Shown: positions 12,180 to 23,070 of the stretch, one piece after another
Layout: every line of letters begins with the position of its first letter
How positions within the stretch are numbered: position 1 is the stretch's first letter
Source: Dryas octopetala
Taxonomy: Eukaryota > Streptophyta > Magnoliopsida > Rosales > Rosaceae
Reading direction: 5' to 3'
Length of the DNA stretch: 64,000 bases
NCBI GenBank assembly: GCA_963921425.1
Contig: OY992833.1
Coordinates: 15,913,738-15,977,737, forward strand
Notes under the pieces: model-generated
What the model was told of the DNA's origin: nothing
The model's input: only the letters and a program-made list of their open reading frames with translations
Databases searched by the model: none
Made by a program: the position numbers and the translations under genes

Positions 12180-12830
12180 GTTAATAGACAACGGTGAAAA
12201 ACCGTTGTCTATTTACCCAAAATTCCGTCGTCTAGGCGAGTGACGACTATAGTATATTTAGACAACGGTAAAAACCCGTTGTCTAAATGGATTAATACAA
12301 CATTTATAATTTAAAACTGTTGTCTAGTATCCACCAAAATGCCCAATATTCATCTTAAACAATTGTGTTGAAACCCAATACACAACGTTTACAGATACAA
12401 AACAATTGTATTAGTAATGATTAGACAATACTTATATGATATAAATGTTGTCCGAAGTATTATTAAACATTCGTTTTAAGAAACACCGTTGCATAATTAA
12501 GTATAAAACCGGCATGATGTTTGTACATAAGAAACTCAACAACAGTTTTTACTAAAACATGTTATTTTAATTACTTATACATATCATTTTATATCTTAAA
12601 ACCGTTGGGTAATCATGTTTTCCACAACTTTTTTTAACTATATATGATGTTAAGTTATGTGTTTGACAAGTAATTTTTTTTCAAAAATGTTGTATAGATA
12701 GATGATACACATCAATTTTTTGGTTAATCGTTTTAACTGTTGTTAGTAGGTGTTTTATACAATGGTTATTTAACTAAAACCGTTGTCTATTATTAATTAA
12801 CATAATTTTTTTAAATTTAAAACTGTTGTT
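12180..12830. repeat. CACTA left sub-terminal repeat region
   Basis: Multiple variants of ACAACGGT / ACCGTTGTCT in both orientations, for example 12187-12196, 12201-12211, 12259-12268 and 12275-12286, with further weaker copies to about 12830. Some adjacent pairs form short hairpins. Confidence 0.75.
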
Positions 12831-12845
12831 TGTTTGATTCACATT

Positions 12846-13345
12846 TTAATATCCTTGCTTACATCCAATTGAATCCCCATTAATTTCCTGCTTGCATATC
12901 CAATTGGAATTAAATCCCACTAAATCCCTGCTTGTTGCATCCAAAGTAATCCACAAATATTGGTAACTCAAAAAGATCCATGAATTTATTAAATTGGAAT
13001 TGGAGTTTACAAAGTCGATCATGATAACAAACCCATTCACACATTCCTTGCCAATTAATGTACAGCCCAAAAAATTATAAGTAACTTGATAACTACAAAA
13101 AGTACTTATTGATTACAAAAACTATAAAGCTAGGGATGGCATGGTCTAACCTAAGTAATCGTGTAAAGTCAGCCATATACATACCAAAATATCTGACTTT
13201 GCAAGATTAGCTAGTCAATGAACTGCTCCCATCATAATATTGCATGTCTACACAGCCTAGCCAGTTAACTATACAAAATATTTACCAAAAAATGCTTGTT
13301 AAACCCAGCCAGCGGACTTAGGGAAGTGAGGAGTACGTATTGGAT
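12846..13345. other. CACTA interior, no gene seen
   Basis: The open frame at 12846-13070 (-) reflects short repeats of CAATTGGAAT/TAAATCCC-type text and shows no domain. Nothing else recognised. Confidence 0.4.
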
Positions 13346-13437
13346 CTACATATAGCGCACCAAAAAGCCCGCCCATTCAGTGCGTACTTCATCAATCTGG
13401 TCATGTGAGTAGGTGTTGTCTTTCTCCTTTCCCACTG
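13346..13437 (-). pseudogene. Ulp1-like protease C-terminal exon fragment of the CACTA
   Basis: After an acceptor-like TTAATTTCAG, the minus strand encodes SHDQIDEVRTEWAGF and a stop at 13348-13346. This matches the last exon of the Ulp1-like gene in the second CACTA (46819-46917: TQAQIDEVRVEWGDYV). Here the frame at the acceptor does not fit the phase of the other copy and the catalytic exon was not found, so it is a relic. Plant CACTA elements often carry Ulp1-like protease genes. Confidence 0.55.
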
Positions 13438-14033
13438 AAATTAACCATGGAGTAACAAAGGGATTAACATAAGAGAATACACCAATAAAAAATTCAACAT
13501 TTTTGTTTAATTAATCTTTTTTTTTTTTAGTAATTGAATGAATCAATAAAAAAAAAGGAGCAGGGGAAACCCCTGAACCAAAGAAAAGAAAAGAAGAGAA
13601 GATAAGAGAAAAAGTTACAGAAAACATAGAAAAGAAGAGAAGATAAGAGAAAAAGTTACAGAAGAATTTGGACAACATGACCTATTGACATGTTCAGTAT
13701 GACTTGCTGACTGCAGAGTAAGAGTAGGCTTATTTCCTCCACGAAGATCTGATGAACTGATGTCAACACTGAATACCAAGCAAATTGAAGAAGTCAAAGT
13801 ATGGCCAAGAGATGTATTTGGGAAAAAAATTACAACACAACTGATTAAGAAATGATTATTCAAATTATATTGAACAAATCAAACATGTAAAAGCAATTTA
13901 CATGATATAAAATTGATGAACTAGCAGCCAAACATTTGCTAATCAGTTAAGGGCCAAACATTTGAGGGACCAGAGATTCCCTTAGCTGAAACATAAGAGT
14001 TGAATACAAAAAGATCATAGTCAGAACTGATAC
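13438..14033. other. CACTA interior, no gene recognised
   Basis: Contains a 33-bp-class direct duplication (AAAAGAAGAGAAGATAAGAGA.. near 13583 and 13630). The open frame at 13615-13863 (-) shows no recognisable domain. Confidence 0.4.
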
Positions 14034-14372
14034 CTTCCCTCCAATTCAAAAAAGCTCTACAAGGTCATGAAACTGCCCATGAATATCGCCACAAATTGTC
14101 ATTGGGCTTCTCACAGGCTGTAGTACATGAACAAGTAAAATAAAATTAATGCCTCCCACTACAAGTTTGCGAGATGTGGCTTTTAAAGTGCATTGCAAAA
14201 GAGAGACAATACAATGATAGTTGGACAGTGGTTAACCTTACATATGAAATTACATAGCAAATGATATATTACAAAAAGAAAATTAAGACTTCCTACAAAT
14301 AAAGTTGTCATGCACCTGGGCATTGCTTTCTTCCATTAAGATTTCCTTTGCCTTCTCGCATAATCCTTTCAC
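14034..14372 (-). pseudogene. Captured PP2A catalytic-subunit fragment (two exons)
   Basis: Exon 14372-14316 encodes VKGLCEKAKEILMEESNAQ with AG before it and GT after it. Exon 14117-14034 encodes [16 protein letters not shown].. followed by HDLVELF, a stop and IGGK. This is the N-terminal catalytic core of a PPP-family Ser/Thr phosphatase. GDIHG is the metal-binding motif, and the flanking text fits the PP2A catalytic subunit. The in-frame TGA after ELF replaces the usual Arg/Gln codon. The remaining catalytic exons (GDYVDRG, RGNHE) were not found, so it cannot encode an active enzyme. Its place inside a CACTA with other captured exons indicates transposon capture of a genomic piece including the intron. 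Confidence 0.82.
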
Positions 14373-15774
14373 CTATAACAAAGCAAAAAAGAAGAGATTA
14401 CATATAGGTCTTTTGTTTAATTTTATTCCCAAACACACAGGGAAGAGGGAAAATTTACTCATTAAAACAATTTTAGAAGAAAGAGATCGAATAAGTAGTG
14501 GAGGTTGAAGAGGGAGGTTTTAGATACTCAAAAACAAAGGATAGTTTAGAAAGTAAAGCTAGTACAACAAGAAAACCTTTCTGGGATATAAATAATTTGC
14601 TTCTGAGGTAAGTTCCAGGTTACACCTTTATTTCATTTCAAACAGTTTCCATGTGATCTGATAATTCATTATGAGAAATACAACTGGCTTATTCTTCAAG
14701 TAGTAAAACAGCTGTACAAGATGTTCAGCAAATAGTAACTAGTCACTAGCTGAAACACAAATAGGAATCCCATATACATTTTAAGAAAATGTCAAGCATG
14801 CTATAAGACAAGTTCGTTCTTCAAGCAATCAACTCAAACCCTTTAACTGAAACTACATTATAAGACTATGCATCCTAGCTTTTTTTTCTGCCATATCTAA
14901 AAAAATAGAGGCAGGACCAATTAATAGAAGATGCATGAAATGCATCAATCTTTTGTTTTTAATTCAACACTATGCTACAATAAAACATAGAAGAAAAATT
15001 TCATCAACGCGCGGCATAGGGATATGAAAATTAGGCCGTACATAAAAAGAAAATAAAAGAAGTTAGGCACAGTTGAGAAGATAATATTCTGGTAGGAAGG
15101 AGAAGAATATTTATAAGTCTTGGGATTAACATAAGCTAATTGTGAGGGAAGGTGGACTGGTGGAGAAGGTGTTAAGATAAGGATAAGTTAAGAGTTTCAT
15201 CCCTTCCAATGTAGCCAAAAACGAAGAAATATTTTCTAAATGCATGCTTGAAAATTATCTAAAATAAATGGCATGTATACAGTATACGTGAATTATCTTC
15301 CAATCCTTGCCAAAATTAAATATTATAATGTACAGTACTATACCATTTGAACGTATTGGTCCACTCTTGTATATGTTTACTTTGTTTTTTTTTACTCTTG
15401 TATATGTTTACTTAGTTTATTTTTTCTTGGGCCTGACTTTGATATAACTGGTATTTAGACCACATACAAATGGAGAACAAGTTTAAAATGTGGCAGTTTC
15501 ATTAGAATAGTTCTCCAACATTACAGAATGATGTATCATGCATGCTCACAGTCATGTGAAGATAATTCACTCCTGACATCAACAAGTAAAAAGACTATAG
15601 GGCTCACAACTGGAGATGTGTAGATGAAGCAATTTGTTGAAAAATTCTAGACACAGACAAAAAATGTGTAGATGAATCAATCCACATCTGTTGGGTATAA
15701 TATTGTTAAGAGTTCACTATTGTGGTCAAGCTGGTACTGTTTACCCAATAATGTCCTTTTTTGCTCACCATTAT
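14373..15774. other. CACTA interior between captured fragments, no gene recognised
   Basis: AT-rich non-coding DNA. The TTTACTCTTGTATATGTTTACTT unit is repeated around 15360-15420. It may be captured intron sequence, but nothing could be named. Confidence 0.4.
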
Positions 15775-17399
15775 TTATGTACCTTTGGCTCTAACTGGAC
15801 ACTTATCAGGCTGCCTTACAATGTAAATTTGATCTCCAGCTAATCTGTACAAGTCCTGATTTCTGTGCCAAGTCCATAAAGCATGAGTCTCGTTTTTCAC
15901 CTGCAAGCCACATAAAATTGCTGCTTAGCTTGTAATCAGTGTGATTTTATGCAAACCATGTTGGTTGGATTTATTTATAGACAAATAAAAATCTGTTTTC
16001 AGTAGGATTCAAGTATTTTCATTCTACGATCAAGGCCTTAGCTAATGAAGTCACCAGCCCAAACTTTAGGCAGAAACACTTGAAAATAAACGTCACTGGC
16101 TATGCATCACATCTTCTATCTTCTAAGTTGATCTGGAATGTTTCCATATATGTGAACATGAATGCTCATAATACTAAAAACTGAAGGAAATTGTGAAAGA
16201 AACACACCTGCAAATCATTTATATCAAAATTTCTATAACTATAGCATAAGAAATCATCTGTACCCTCAAAGTTTGTGTTTCCGTAGAGAGGAGAAAAGGG
16301 AAGTACCTCTAGAAATAGGTAATGGTTACTTTTTAATGTAAAGTGACTAAGCAATAGAGATACTCTTGTTGCTGATTGAATGTCAATGAGCAGCTCATAA
16401 AGCTAATGGCATGTATTAGGATACAAATTATCACTGAATCATACCTGTGAGAAGAACATGGTGTATAATTCCAGAAGTGTAGTTTTGGAGGCCTTCAAAC
16501 TGATAAAGCTGATTGTAAACAAGGGAATACCCCGTTGATTGGTTAGCCATAGGAGATCCATACCTTCCATATACAACAACACTTGGAACTGTTTCCGGAT
16601 CCAATGGTTTTATGTCGTCGCCAATTTGAAACTCCCCTGCAAATTCAATCAAGTATCAAGTAATGCGCTGGAACCTAGTACCCAGAGAGAGAGTCTTCAA
16701 TCTTCATGCAACTGTGTACTCAATATTCTCTCTATATTTTTAACAAGTAACATATTGACACACAATCTGCCACATCACAAGTACTCCATTTGCTCATATC
16801 ATAAAGAAAAGTCCAAAAAAGTAACATTTATTTAAAACATGTAAATGTACCACATCAGTTGATATCAAAAGTTGGGAATAATGAATTAGATTCGGTGCTA
16901 GAAGATTACTCTTGCTATTATTGTAACATTCCCATCCATAAAATTGGATTGTAACAGTAATTATGATAACTCAATTCTTGGTTTTAGTACAATCAAATAT
17001 CTAACAGTTAAAAAGATCTATTTCTCAAAAAAAAAAAAAAAAAAACAGTTAAAAACTTAAAAAGATCTATCTTCTTGACCACAAATGAAAAAAAAAAAAT
17101 ATATCGTTTGTTTTTTTTGCCAAAATAATTTTAGTATTTCAAAGATGTCTTGCACGTGACAAGTAAATATAAAAAGTCATTTTTTATTTTCTAAATAAAA
17201 ACCTGGAAAGTTCCGTAGACAAAAGTTTCAAAAGAAAAGCCATAGAAAGTCCAAGCACTAAAAGGTTTGTAATGAGAAAGAGACTTAGAGACCTCAGACC
17301 TGTGATCCAAGATATCCAAACAGAGTCATGGGTTGCAGAGAGAGAGACAGAGATTTGTTCAGGCTCGAAACCTTTAACGATTCTCTGAACTCGAGGGTC

Positions 17400-17404
17400 A
17401 GTGT
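17400..17404. other. Left 5-bp target-site duplication of the Copia element
   Basis: AGTGT precedes the LTR at 17405 and recurs at 22899-22903 directly after the other LTR. Together with the TG..CA LTR ends it fixes the borders. Confidence 0.92.
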
Positions 17405-17751
17405 TGTAGAATTAAGGAGTGTTTTGTTCATTAATTAATTTTAGGCAGAGAAAGGAAGCAGCATTGAAGATGAAAGAGGAAGAATTGTATTCAATCTCTC
17501 TGAGTCACTCTTAGTGCTCACGCCACTGTTGTATTCATTCATCAAAATCTGTTACATAAAGGACAGCAACCATATTGCTGAGGCATTCCAAATGCGTGAG
17601 CCTATGAGCTCAGCACCACCAGTCATTTGGTGTCCTATGAGACACAGACACGTGTTCAATTTACATAAACAAAGTATCTTGCTAATTAACTAACATAACT
17701 GCAATATTAATTAGCTAACTTAGTCTGTCAAATGCTTAAGCTCAGTCAACA
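17405..17751 (-). repeat. Copia LTR (3' LTR in element orientation)
   Basis: 347 bases, beginning TGTAGAATTAAGG and ending CTCAGTCAACA on the plus strand. Read by eye it is identical to the second LTR at 22552-22898. A purine tract (AGAAGGGAG, minus strand) lies next to it at about 17752-17760. Confidence 0.95.
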
Positions 17752-20721
17752 CTCCCTTCTAAGGATTTGGCAGACTTGACACCAAGCTTGCTCCTTAACC
17801 AACAGAACCTATCTTTGGCTAATGCCTTTGTGAAAATGTTTGCGAGTTGGTCTTCTCCTTTGCAGTACACCAAATCAACCACTCCATCATGAATAACATC
17901 TCTTATGAAATGAAATTTCCTTTTTATGTGCTTTGACCTCTGGTGAAAGACAGGGTTGGACATTGCTATTGCTGATGTGTTGTCACACAGTAGGGTAGTT
18001 GCTTCAACTTGTTCTTCTCCAAAATCTTGTAGGACAAATCTGAGCCAAATAGCTTGAGATGTGGCCTCTGAAGCACTCATATACTCTGCCTCTGCAGTAG
18101 AGAGAGCAACACTATGTTGTTTGACTGATGCCCATGAAAATGCACCACTCCCAAAAGAGAATGCATATCCTGATGTAGATCTCATATCATCCTCATCTCC
18201 ACTCCAATCACTGTCACAATAGCCTATGAGAATGGCAGAATCTCCTTTCCTATACTGTATGCCATAGTCAATGGTTCCTTGCACATATCTTAACACCCTT
18301 TTAGCTGTTCCTAAGTGTTTAGCAGAGGGACAATGCATGAACCTAGCTAGCAAGCTTGTTGCAAACATAATGTCAGGCCTTGTGGCAGTTAGATATAACA
18401 AGCTTCCAACCAGTTTTCTGTATAAACCTTCATCTGCAGGCACACTTCCATCTTCTTTCCTTAACTTTTCAGTTGTTGACAATGGGATGGACACAGGTTT
18501 GCAATCTTTTAGACCAAATTTCTCTAGCAAATTGTGAGCATACTTTCTTTGGTGAATGAAAATACTCCCTTCTAGTTGGATCACTCCCATTCCAAGAAAA
18601 TGATGTAGCAGACCAAGATCAGACATTTCATATCTGTTCATCATATCCCTTTTGAATTCCACAAGCATACTGTCACTGCTCCCTGTGTAGACAATGTCAT
18701 CTACATAGATTGATACAATAAGTGTGCCCTGGCCTTCCTTGCTTTTAACATACAGAGTTGCCTCACTAGGACTTTTCTCAAAACCACATTCCAACAAGTA
18801 ACTATCAATATTTCCATACCAAGCTCGTGGAGCCTGTTTCAGACCATAGAGGGCTTTATGCAGTTTATACACTTTGTGCTCCTGATTCTTGACAACATAG
18901 CCATCTGGCTGATCTACATACACTTCCTCCTCTAGAATTCCATTGAGAAAGGCTGATTTGACATCAAGTTGGAAAAGTTTCCAGCCATTCTTAGCTGCTA
19001 GAGCAATCAATGTTCTAATGGTGTCTAACCTTGCCACAGGGGCAAGGGTTTCATTGAAATCGATTCCTGGCTTCTGTGTATAGCCTTTAGCAACTAATCT
19101 TACCTTATGTTTCTGAATTGTACCATCCAGATTAAGTTTGATCTTGTAAATCCACTTTACTCCCACAATAGGCTTGTCACTTGGTCTATCTACAAGCTTC
19201 CAAGTTTGGTTTTTCTCAATCATAGCAATCTCTTCTGACATTGCTTTCTGCCATGCTTGGTCTTTGACAGCTTCAGTGAAATTCTCAGGCTCTATTATAC
19301 TAAACTTGCATTGAGCAAACACCTCATTGAGATTCTTCCACTTCTTTGGAGTATAATCATAGGTATCAGACATCAACAATTCATTTTCAGCTGTAGAAGT
19401 TGCAGCATCAGAACTTGTCATATTCGTTTCACCATTTGAGCCTTCTGTGAGTGGACTTGGACATGAGTTTTCAGCACTTGCAGCTTCATTAGACACTTTT
19501 GGAGATTGCACAGGTGTTGCAGGTTCAAACTCACCTTCTGCAGCATTGCTTGTCTGCTCTCTTTCCAAAGGTACTGTTATATAAACAGTTTCCTTAGAGT
19601 TCCAATCCCACAGTGAGTTTTCATCAAAAATCACACTTCTAGAGACAACAACCTTGTTATTTTTCAGATCAAAGACTCTATAACCCTTCTCTCGAGTTCC
19701 ATACCCCACAAAAATGCCTCTCTGACCAGTTTCATCAAGTTTCTGCCTATTTTGTGCAGGAACATGAGTAAAACATACAGAACCAAAGACTTTTAAATGT
19801 TTAACACCTGGCTTCCTCCCACTGTACTCCTCAAATGGAGTTTTGTTGTCTAAGGCATTTGTAGGACACCTGTTCAATAGGTAGACAGCAGTATTAACTG
19901 CTTCTCCCCAAAAACTCTGTGGCAGCTTCTTTTCATGGAGCATAGTCCTGGCCATTTCCATTATGGTCCTGTTCTTCTTTTCAGCAATACCATTTTGCTG
20001 AGGTGAGTAAGCAACAGTTAATTGTTTCTCAATTCCCACCTCCTCACAGAATTTCTCAAAGTCATGAGAGGTATACTCCCCCCCTCTATCACTTCTCAAT
20101 TTCTTGAGTTTAAATCCACATTGTAATTCAACCATTGCTTTAAATTTCTTAAACACATTGAATGCATCAGACTTGAACTTCAAAAAATAGACCCAACACA
20201 TTCTTGACTTGTCATCAATAAAGGTGAGAAAGTACTTGTTACCTCCAATTGTTTCTGTCATGGGACCACACACATCTGTGTGTACTAACTCCAAAAGATC
20301 AGAGGCTTTTCTGACTTTGTCTTTGTCAAAGGGTTGCCTATGAGCTTTTCCCATCGCACAGCTTTCACACATGTGATCACTGTCAGTCAAATTTGGTAGA
20401 CCATATACCATCTCATTTTCTTGTAACTTTTTCAGACTTCCAAAGTTCAAATGTCCAAACCTTCTGTGCCACTTCCAAGTTGACCCAATAGTGGTCACTG
20501 AGTTTGCCATAAAAGGAGTAACACTGTCAAATGAAAGGGGGAAGCATCTGTTTCCTTTCATTTTTACAGTGGTGATAGGTTCCTGCAGATTCTTGTCTCC
20601 AAAAATGCAAACCATGAAATCACCAAAAACAAGCCAATATCCATGCTCAATCATCTGTCCAACACTGAGCAGATTCTCATCCAGACCAGGGACAATCATC
20701 ACTTCAGGTATGTGTCTGACT
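17742..20721 (-). CDS. Copia pol: GAG-pre-integrase, integrase, reverse transcriptase, RNase H
   Basis: A long open frame of about 990 codons. In order: GAG-pre-integrase zinc motif (WHRRFGHLN..CESCAMGKAHRQPF), integrase core with catalytic acidic sites (HTDVCGPM; LRSDRGGEYTS; QQNGIAEKKNRTIMEMAR), reverse transcriptase (FQLDVKSAFLNG and the YVDDIVYTG active site) and RNase H (CDSDWSGD; AEAEYMSASEA; CDNTSAIAMSNP). The stop lies about ten bases inside the LTR. It is normally one polyprotein with gag and protease; here the MITE at 20722-21231 cuts it from them, so it lacks its natural start. The first internal ATG is at 20702. Confidence 0.92.
20714..20721. other. Left 8-bp target-site duplication of the nested MITE
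   Basis: GTCTGACT here and at 21232-21239 flank the element exactly. The 8-bp length indicates hAT-type transposition. Confidence 0.9.
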
Positions 20722-21231
20722 TAGAGGTGTCAAACGGGCCGGCCCGACCCGTTTAAGTTCAGTCCATCGTGCTTTTGTGCCGTGCTCGGGCCGGCCCATA
20801 TAGTTAAGACCTAAGCCCAGCACGGCCCATGGCCCGCGGGCCATTCGTGCTCGTGCCGTGCCTTAAACGGGCCGGCCCACGGACCTATTTTTATTTTTAT
20901 TTTTTATGGTGATAAAACTAATCTTATGATATTTTTTCTTATTCATAATTAAATATTAACATTATTTTTCATGAAAATTGAATATTTTTGTTGAAAAATT
21001 CTTTAAAAATAGAAAAAACAATGTTAAAATAGTCGTGTCTAATTCGGGCCCATTTCGTGCTCGTGCTCGTGCCGTGCTTGGCCCGTGTCGTGCTCGTGCC
21101 GTGCCGTGCCCGATGGGCTAAAAACTTCGGCCCAGCCCGGCCCATTTAATCGTGTCGTGTCGTGCCGTGCCTATTTTAATCGTGCCGTGCCGTGTCGTGC
21201 TCGGGCCGGCCCGACCCGTTTGACACCTCTA
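20722..21231. mobile_element. hAT-type MITE (510 bp) nested in the Copia element
   Basis: Ends TAGAGGTGTCAAACGGG.. and ..CCCGTTTGACACCTCTA are perfect inverted repeats, extended by GGGCCGGCCCG blocks. The outer parts are GC-rich with many CGTGC/GTGCCGTGC repeats; the centre (20885-21040) is AT-rich. Flanked by the 8-bp duplication GTCTGACT. No coding capacity. Its insertion separates protease from integrase and, if expressed, ends the upstream polyprotein at a stop inside the MITE (21176). Confidence 0.92.
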
Positions 21232-22468
21232 GTCTGACTCCTCTCTTTGTTTCAACCACCAGTGTGCCTTTGCCAGTAGACTCCACTAAGTCACCAGTCC
21301 CCATTTTGACCTTGCATCTCACACTTCGATCTATGTTGATAAGGAGTGACTCACAGCTTGTCATATGGTTGCTGCAGCCACTATCAAGATACCAGACCCC
21401 ATGTTCCTTTTGCACAGATGCCATATGACATGCATAGAACATTATGGCAGTGTCCTGGACCTGATTGGCATAATTCACCACTTCACCCCTCCTGTTAGGT
21501 TGATGGCAATCCTTCATCATGTGACCAAATTTGTCACATTTGTGACACTTGACCTTTCCTTTGAACCAACAGTCACCATAGTGAAGCTTGTCACAAATCT
21601 TGCATTTCTGCTTCCCAGAGTCAGCACCTCTTTCCTGTTTTCCAGCAACTTGAAACTTGGCATCCCATTTCCTTGGTTTTCCTTTCCATTGCTTCTATCC
21701 CTTCCTTCCTCCATCATGAGCATATGGCCTATTCTGTGTGTTTTGGCCTTTTGGAGTGATGCTCATGCTAGAAAAAGCCTTCTCAGTATGTCCATCATCT
21801 TCTTCATGTCTATTCAATCGAAGCTCATAACTCTTCAAGGATCCAACAACTTCATGTACTGAAACTGAATTCAGATCACAAGTTCTTTTTAACACTACAC
21901 ACATTGGATCATAAATCTTGCATAAGCTGATAAGTACCTTTTGGACCATTCTCTGATGAGAGAGGATTTCACCGTATTTCTCCATCTGGTTTGTTAAATC
22001 AAAGAACCTGGAAAAATAATCAGCAAGACATTCATTATCTCTCATTCTCATATACTCAAACTCTCTGCGTAGACCTTGCAATTTCACAGATCTAGCTTGT
22101 TCATCACCATGATACTCCTCCTGCAATAGGTTCCAAGCTCCCTTTGCAGTTTCTTGATTTACAATTCGAGGAAAGATTTCTTTGGAGACTGCTCCTTGAA
22201 TGATGCCTAATGCCTTTGCATCTTTCATGTGCTGTTCTTCAAGATATGCTTCCATCTCTTCATCAACATCTACACCTTCAGCATGTTCTTCTTTCTTTGA
22301 GCTTTTCTTTTTCTTTGATTCAGGGACTGTAATCCCTTTTTCTACTAGCTTCCACAATCCTTGTGACTTGAAGATTGTAATCATTCTGACTTTCCAATAA
22401 TCGAATTCATTACCATCAAAGATAGGAGCTCGTAGCTCACCACCTCCAGAGCTTGCCATTGCAAACAC
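21232..22468 (-). pseudogene. Copia gag-protease region with in-frame stop
   Basis: Gag starts at about 22468 or 22456 (MASSGGGELRAPIFDGNEFD) and shows the UBN2/gag region (WKVRMITIFKSQGLW; AKGAWNLLQEEYHGDEQ; VLISLCKIYDPM). An in-frame TAG at 21697-21695 interrupts it just before the zinc knuckle (CKICDKLHYGDCWF; CHKCDKFGHMMKDC), and the same frame continues into the protease site (WYLDSGCSNHMTS). The frame then enters the MITE. Apart from the TAG the region is open, so the stop is either a new mutation or was carried by a defective master copy. Confidence 0.88.
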
Positions 22469-22540
22469 GAATCCTTGCTCGTTTCACTCTGTTTTTCTTC
22501 ACAGAAATCACGCCCCAGTACCCCTTGATCCTATCCTACG

Positions 22541-22551
22541 CTCTGATACCA
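22541..22551 (-). other. Primer-binding site of the Copia element
   Basis: On the minus strand TGGTATCAGAG follows the LTR end directly, the same initiator tRNA-Met type as at 207-219. Confidence 0.9.
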
Positions 22552-22898
22552 TGTAGAATTAAGGAGTGTTTTGTTCATTAATTAATTTTAGGCAGAGAAA
22601 GGAAGCAGCATTGAAGATGAAAGAGGAAGAATTGTATTCAATCTCTCTGAGTCACTCTTAGTGCTCACGCCACTGTTGTATTCATTCATCAAAATCTGTT
22701 ACATAAAGGACAGCAACCATATTGCTGAGGCATTCCAAATGCGTGAGCCTATGAGCTCAGCACCACCAGTCATTTGGTGTCCTATGAGACACAGACACGT
22801 GTTCAATTTACATAAACAAAGTATCTTGCTAATTAACTAACATAACTGCAATATTAATTAGCTAACTTAGTCTGTCAAATGCTTAAGCTCAGTCAACA
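22552..22898 (-). repeat. Copia LTR (5' LTR in element orientation)
   Basis: 347 bases, with the same start (TGTAGAATTAAGG) and end (CTCAGTCAACA) as the LTR at 17405-17751 and no difference seen by eye. Followed by the second AGTGT target copy. Confidence 0.95.
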
Positions 22899-23070
22899 AG
22901 TGTCAGGCAAGTCAACAGCATTGCCTCGGAAGCTCTTGTCAAGAGGGACAGTGACAGGCTTGAAGGGTCCTTCAAGGGTAGTTGGGATTCCTCCATGAAC
23001 AAGTGTGAAGCTCAGAGTGAACAGCAGAACCAAGAGTGCAACTGTTGAGAATGTGAATGAGAAAGCACAG

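Larger units (their letters stand above)
17405..22898 (-). mobile_element. Full-length Copia LTR retrotransposon, young
   Basis: Two 347-bp LTRs without visible differences, a 5-bp TSD (AGTGT), a minus-strand primer-binding site TGGTATCAGAG (22551-22541) and a polypurine tract beside the other LTR. Inside is gag-protease-integrase-RT-RNase H in Copia order. Identical LTRs indicate recent insertion. The coding region has two defects: an in-frame TAG in gag (21697-21695) and a 510-bp MITE at 20722-21231 between protease and integrase. Confidence 0.95.
15775..23070 (-). pseudogene. Captured PAP15-like purple acid phosphatase, core exons missing, Copia inside
   Basis: Three recognisable pieces on the minus strand. 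Exon 1 lies at about 23070-22899 and continues at 17404-17300: a hydrophobic leader (ALLVLLFTLSFTLVHG), then IPTTLEGPFKPVTVPLDKSF, RGNAVDLPDT, and after the Copia element PRVQRIVKGFEPEQISVSLS and HDSVWISWITG. Exon 2 (16636-16445) encodes EFQIGDDIKPLDPETVPSVV and YNQLYQFEGLQNYTSGIIHH. The last exon (15900-15775) encodes HALWTWHRNQDLYRLAGDQI, IVRQPDKCPV and a stop. Text and order match PAP15-type purple acid phosphatase/phytase. All exons carrying the metallophosphoesterase metal ligands are absent between 16445 and 15900, so no phosphatase activity is possible. Splice sites of the retained exons look usable. The Copia insertion (TSD AGTGT) interrupts exon 1 after LPDT. No good start ATG was found upstream of the leader. 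Confidence 0.87.
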
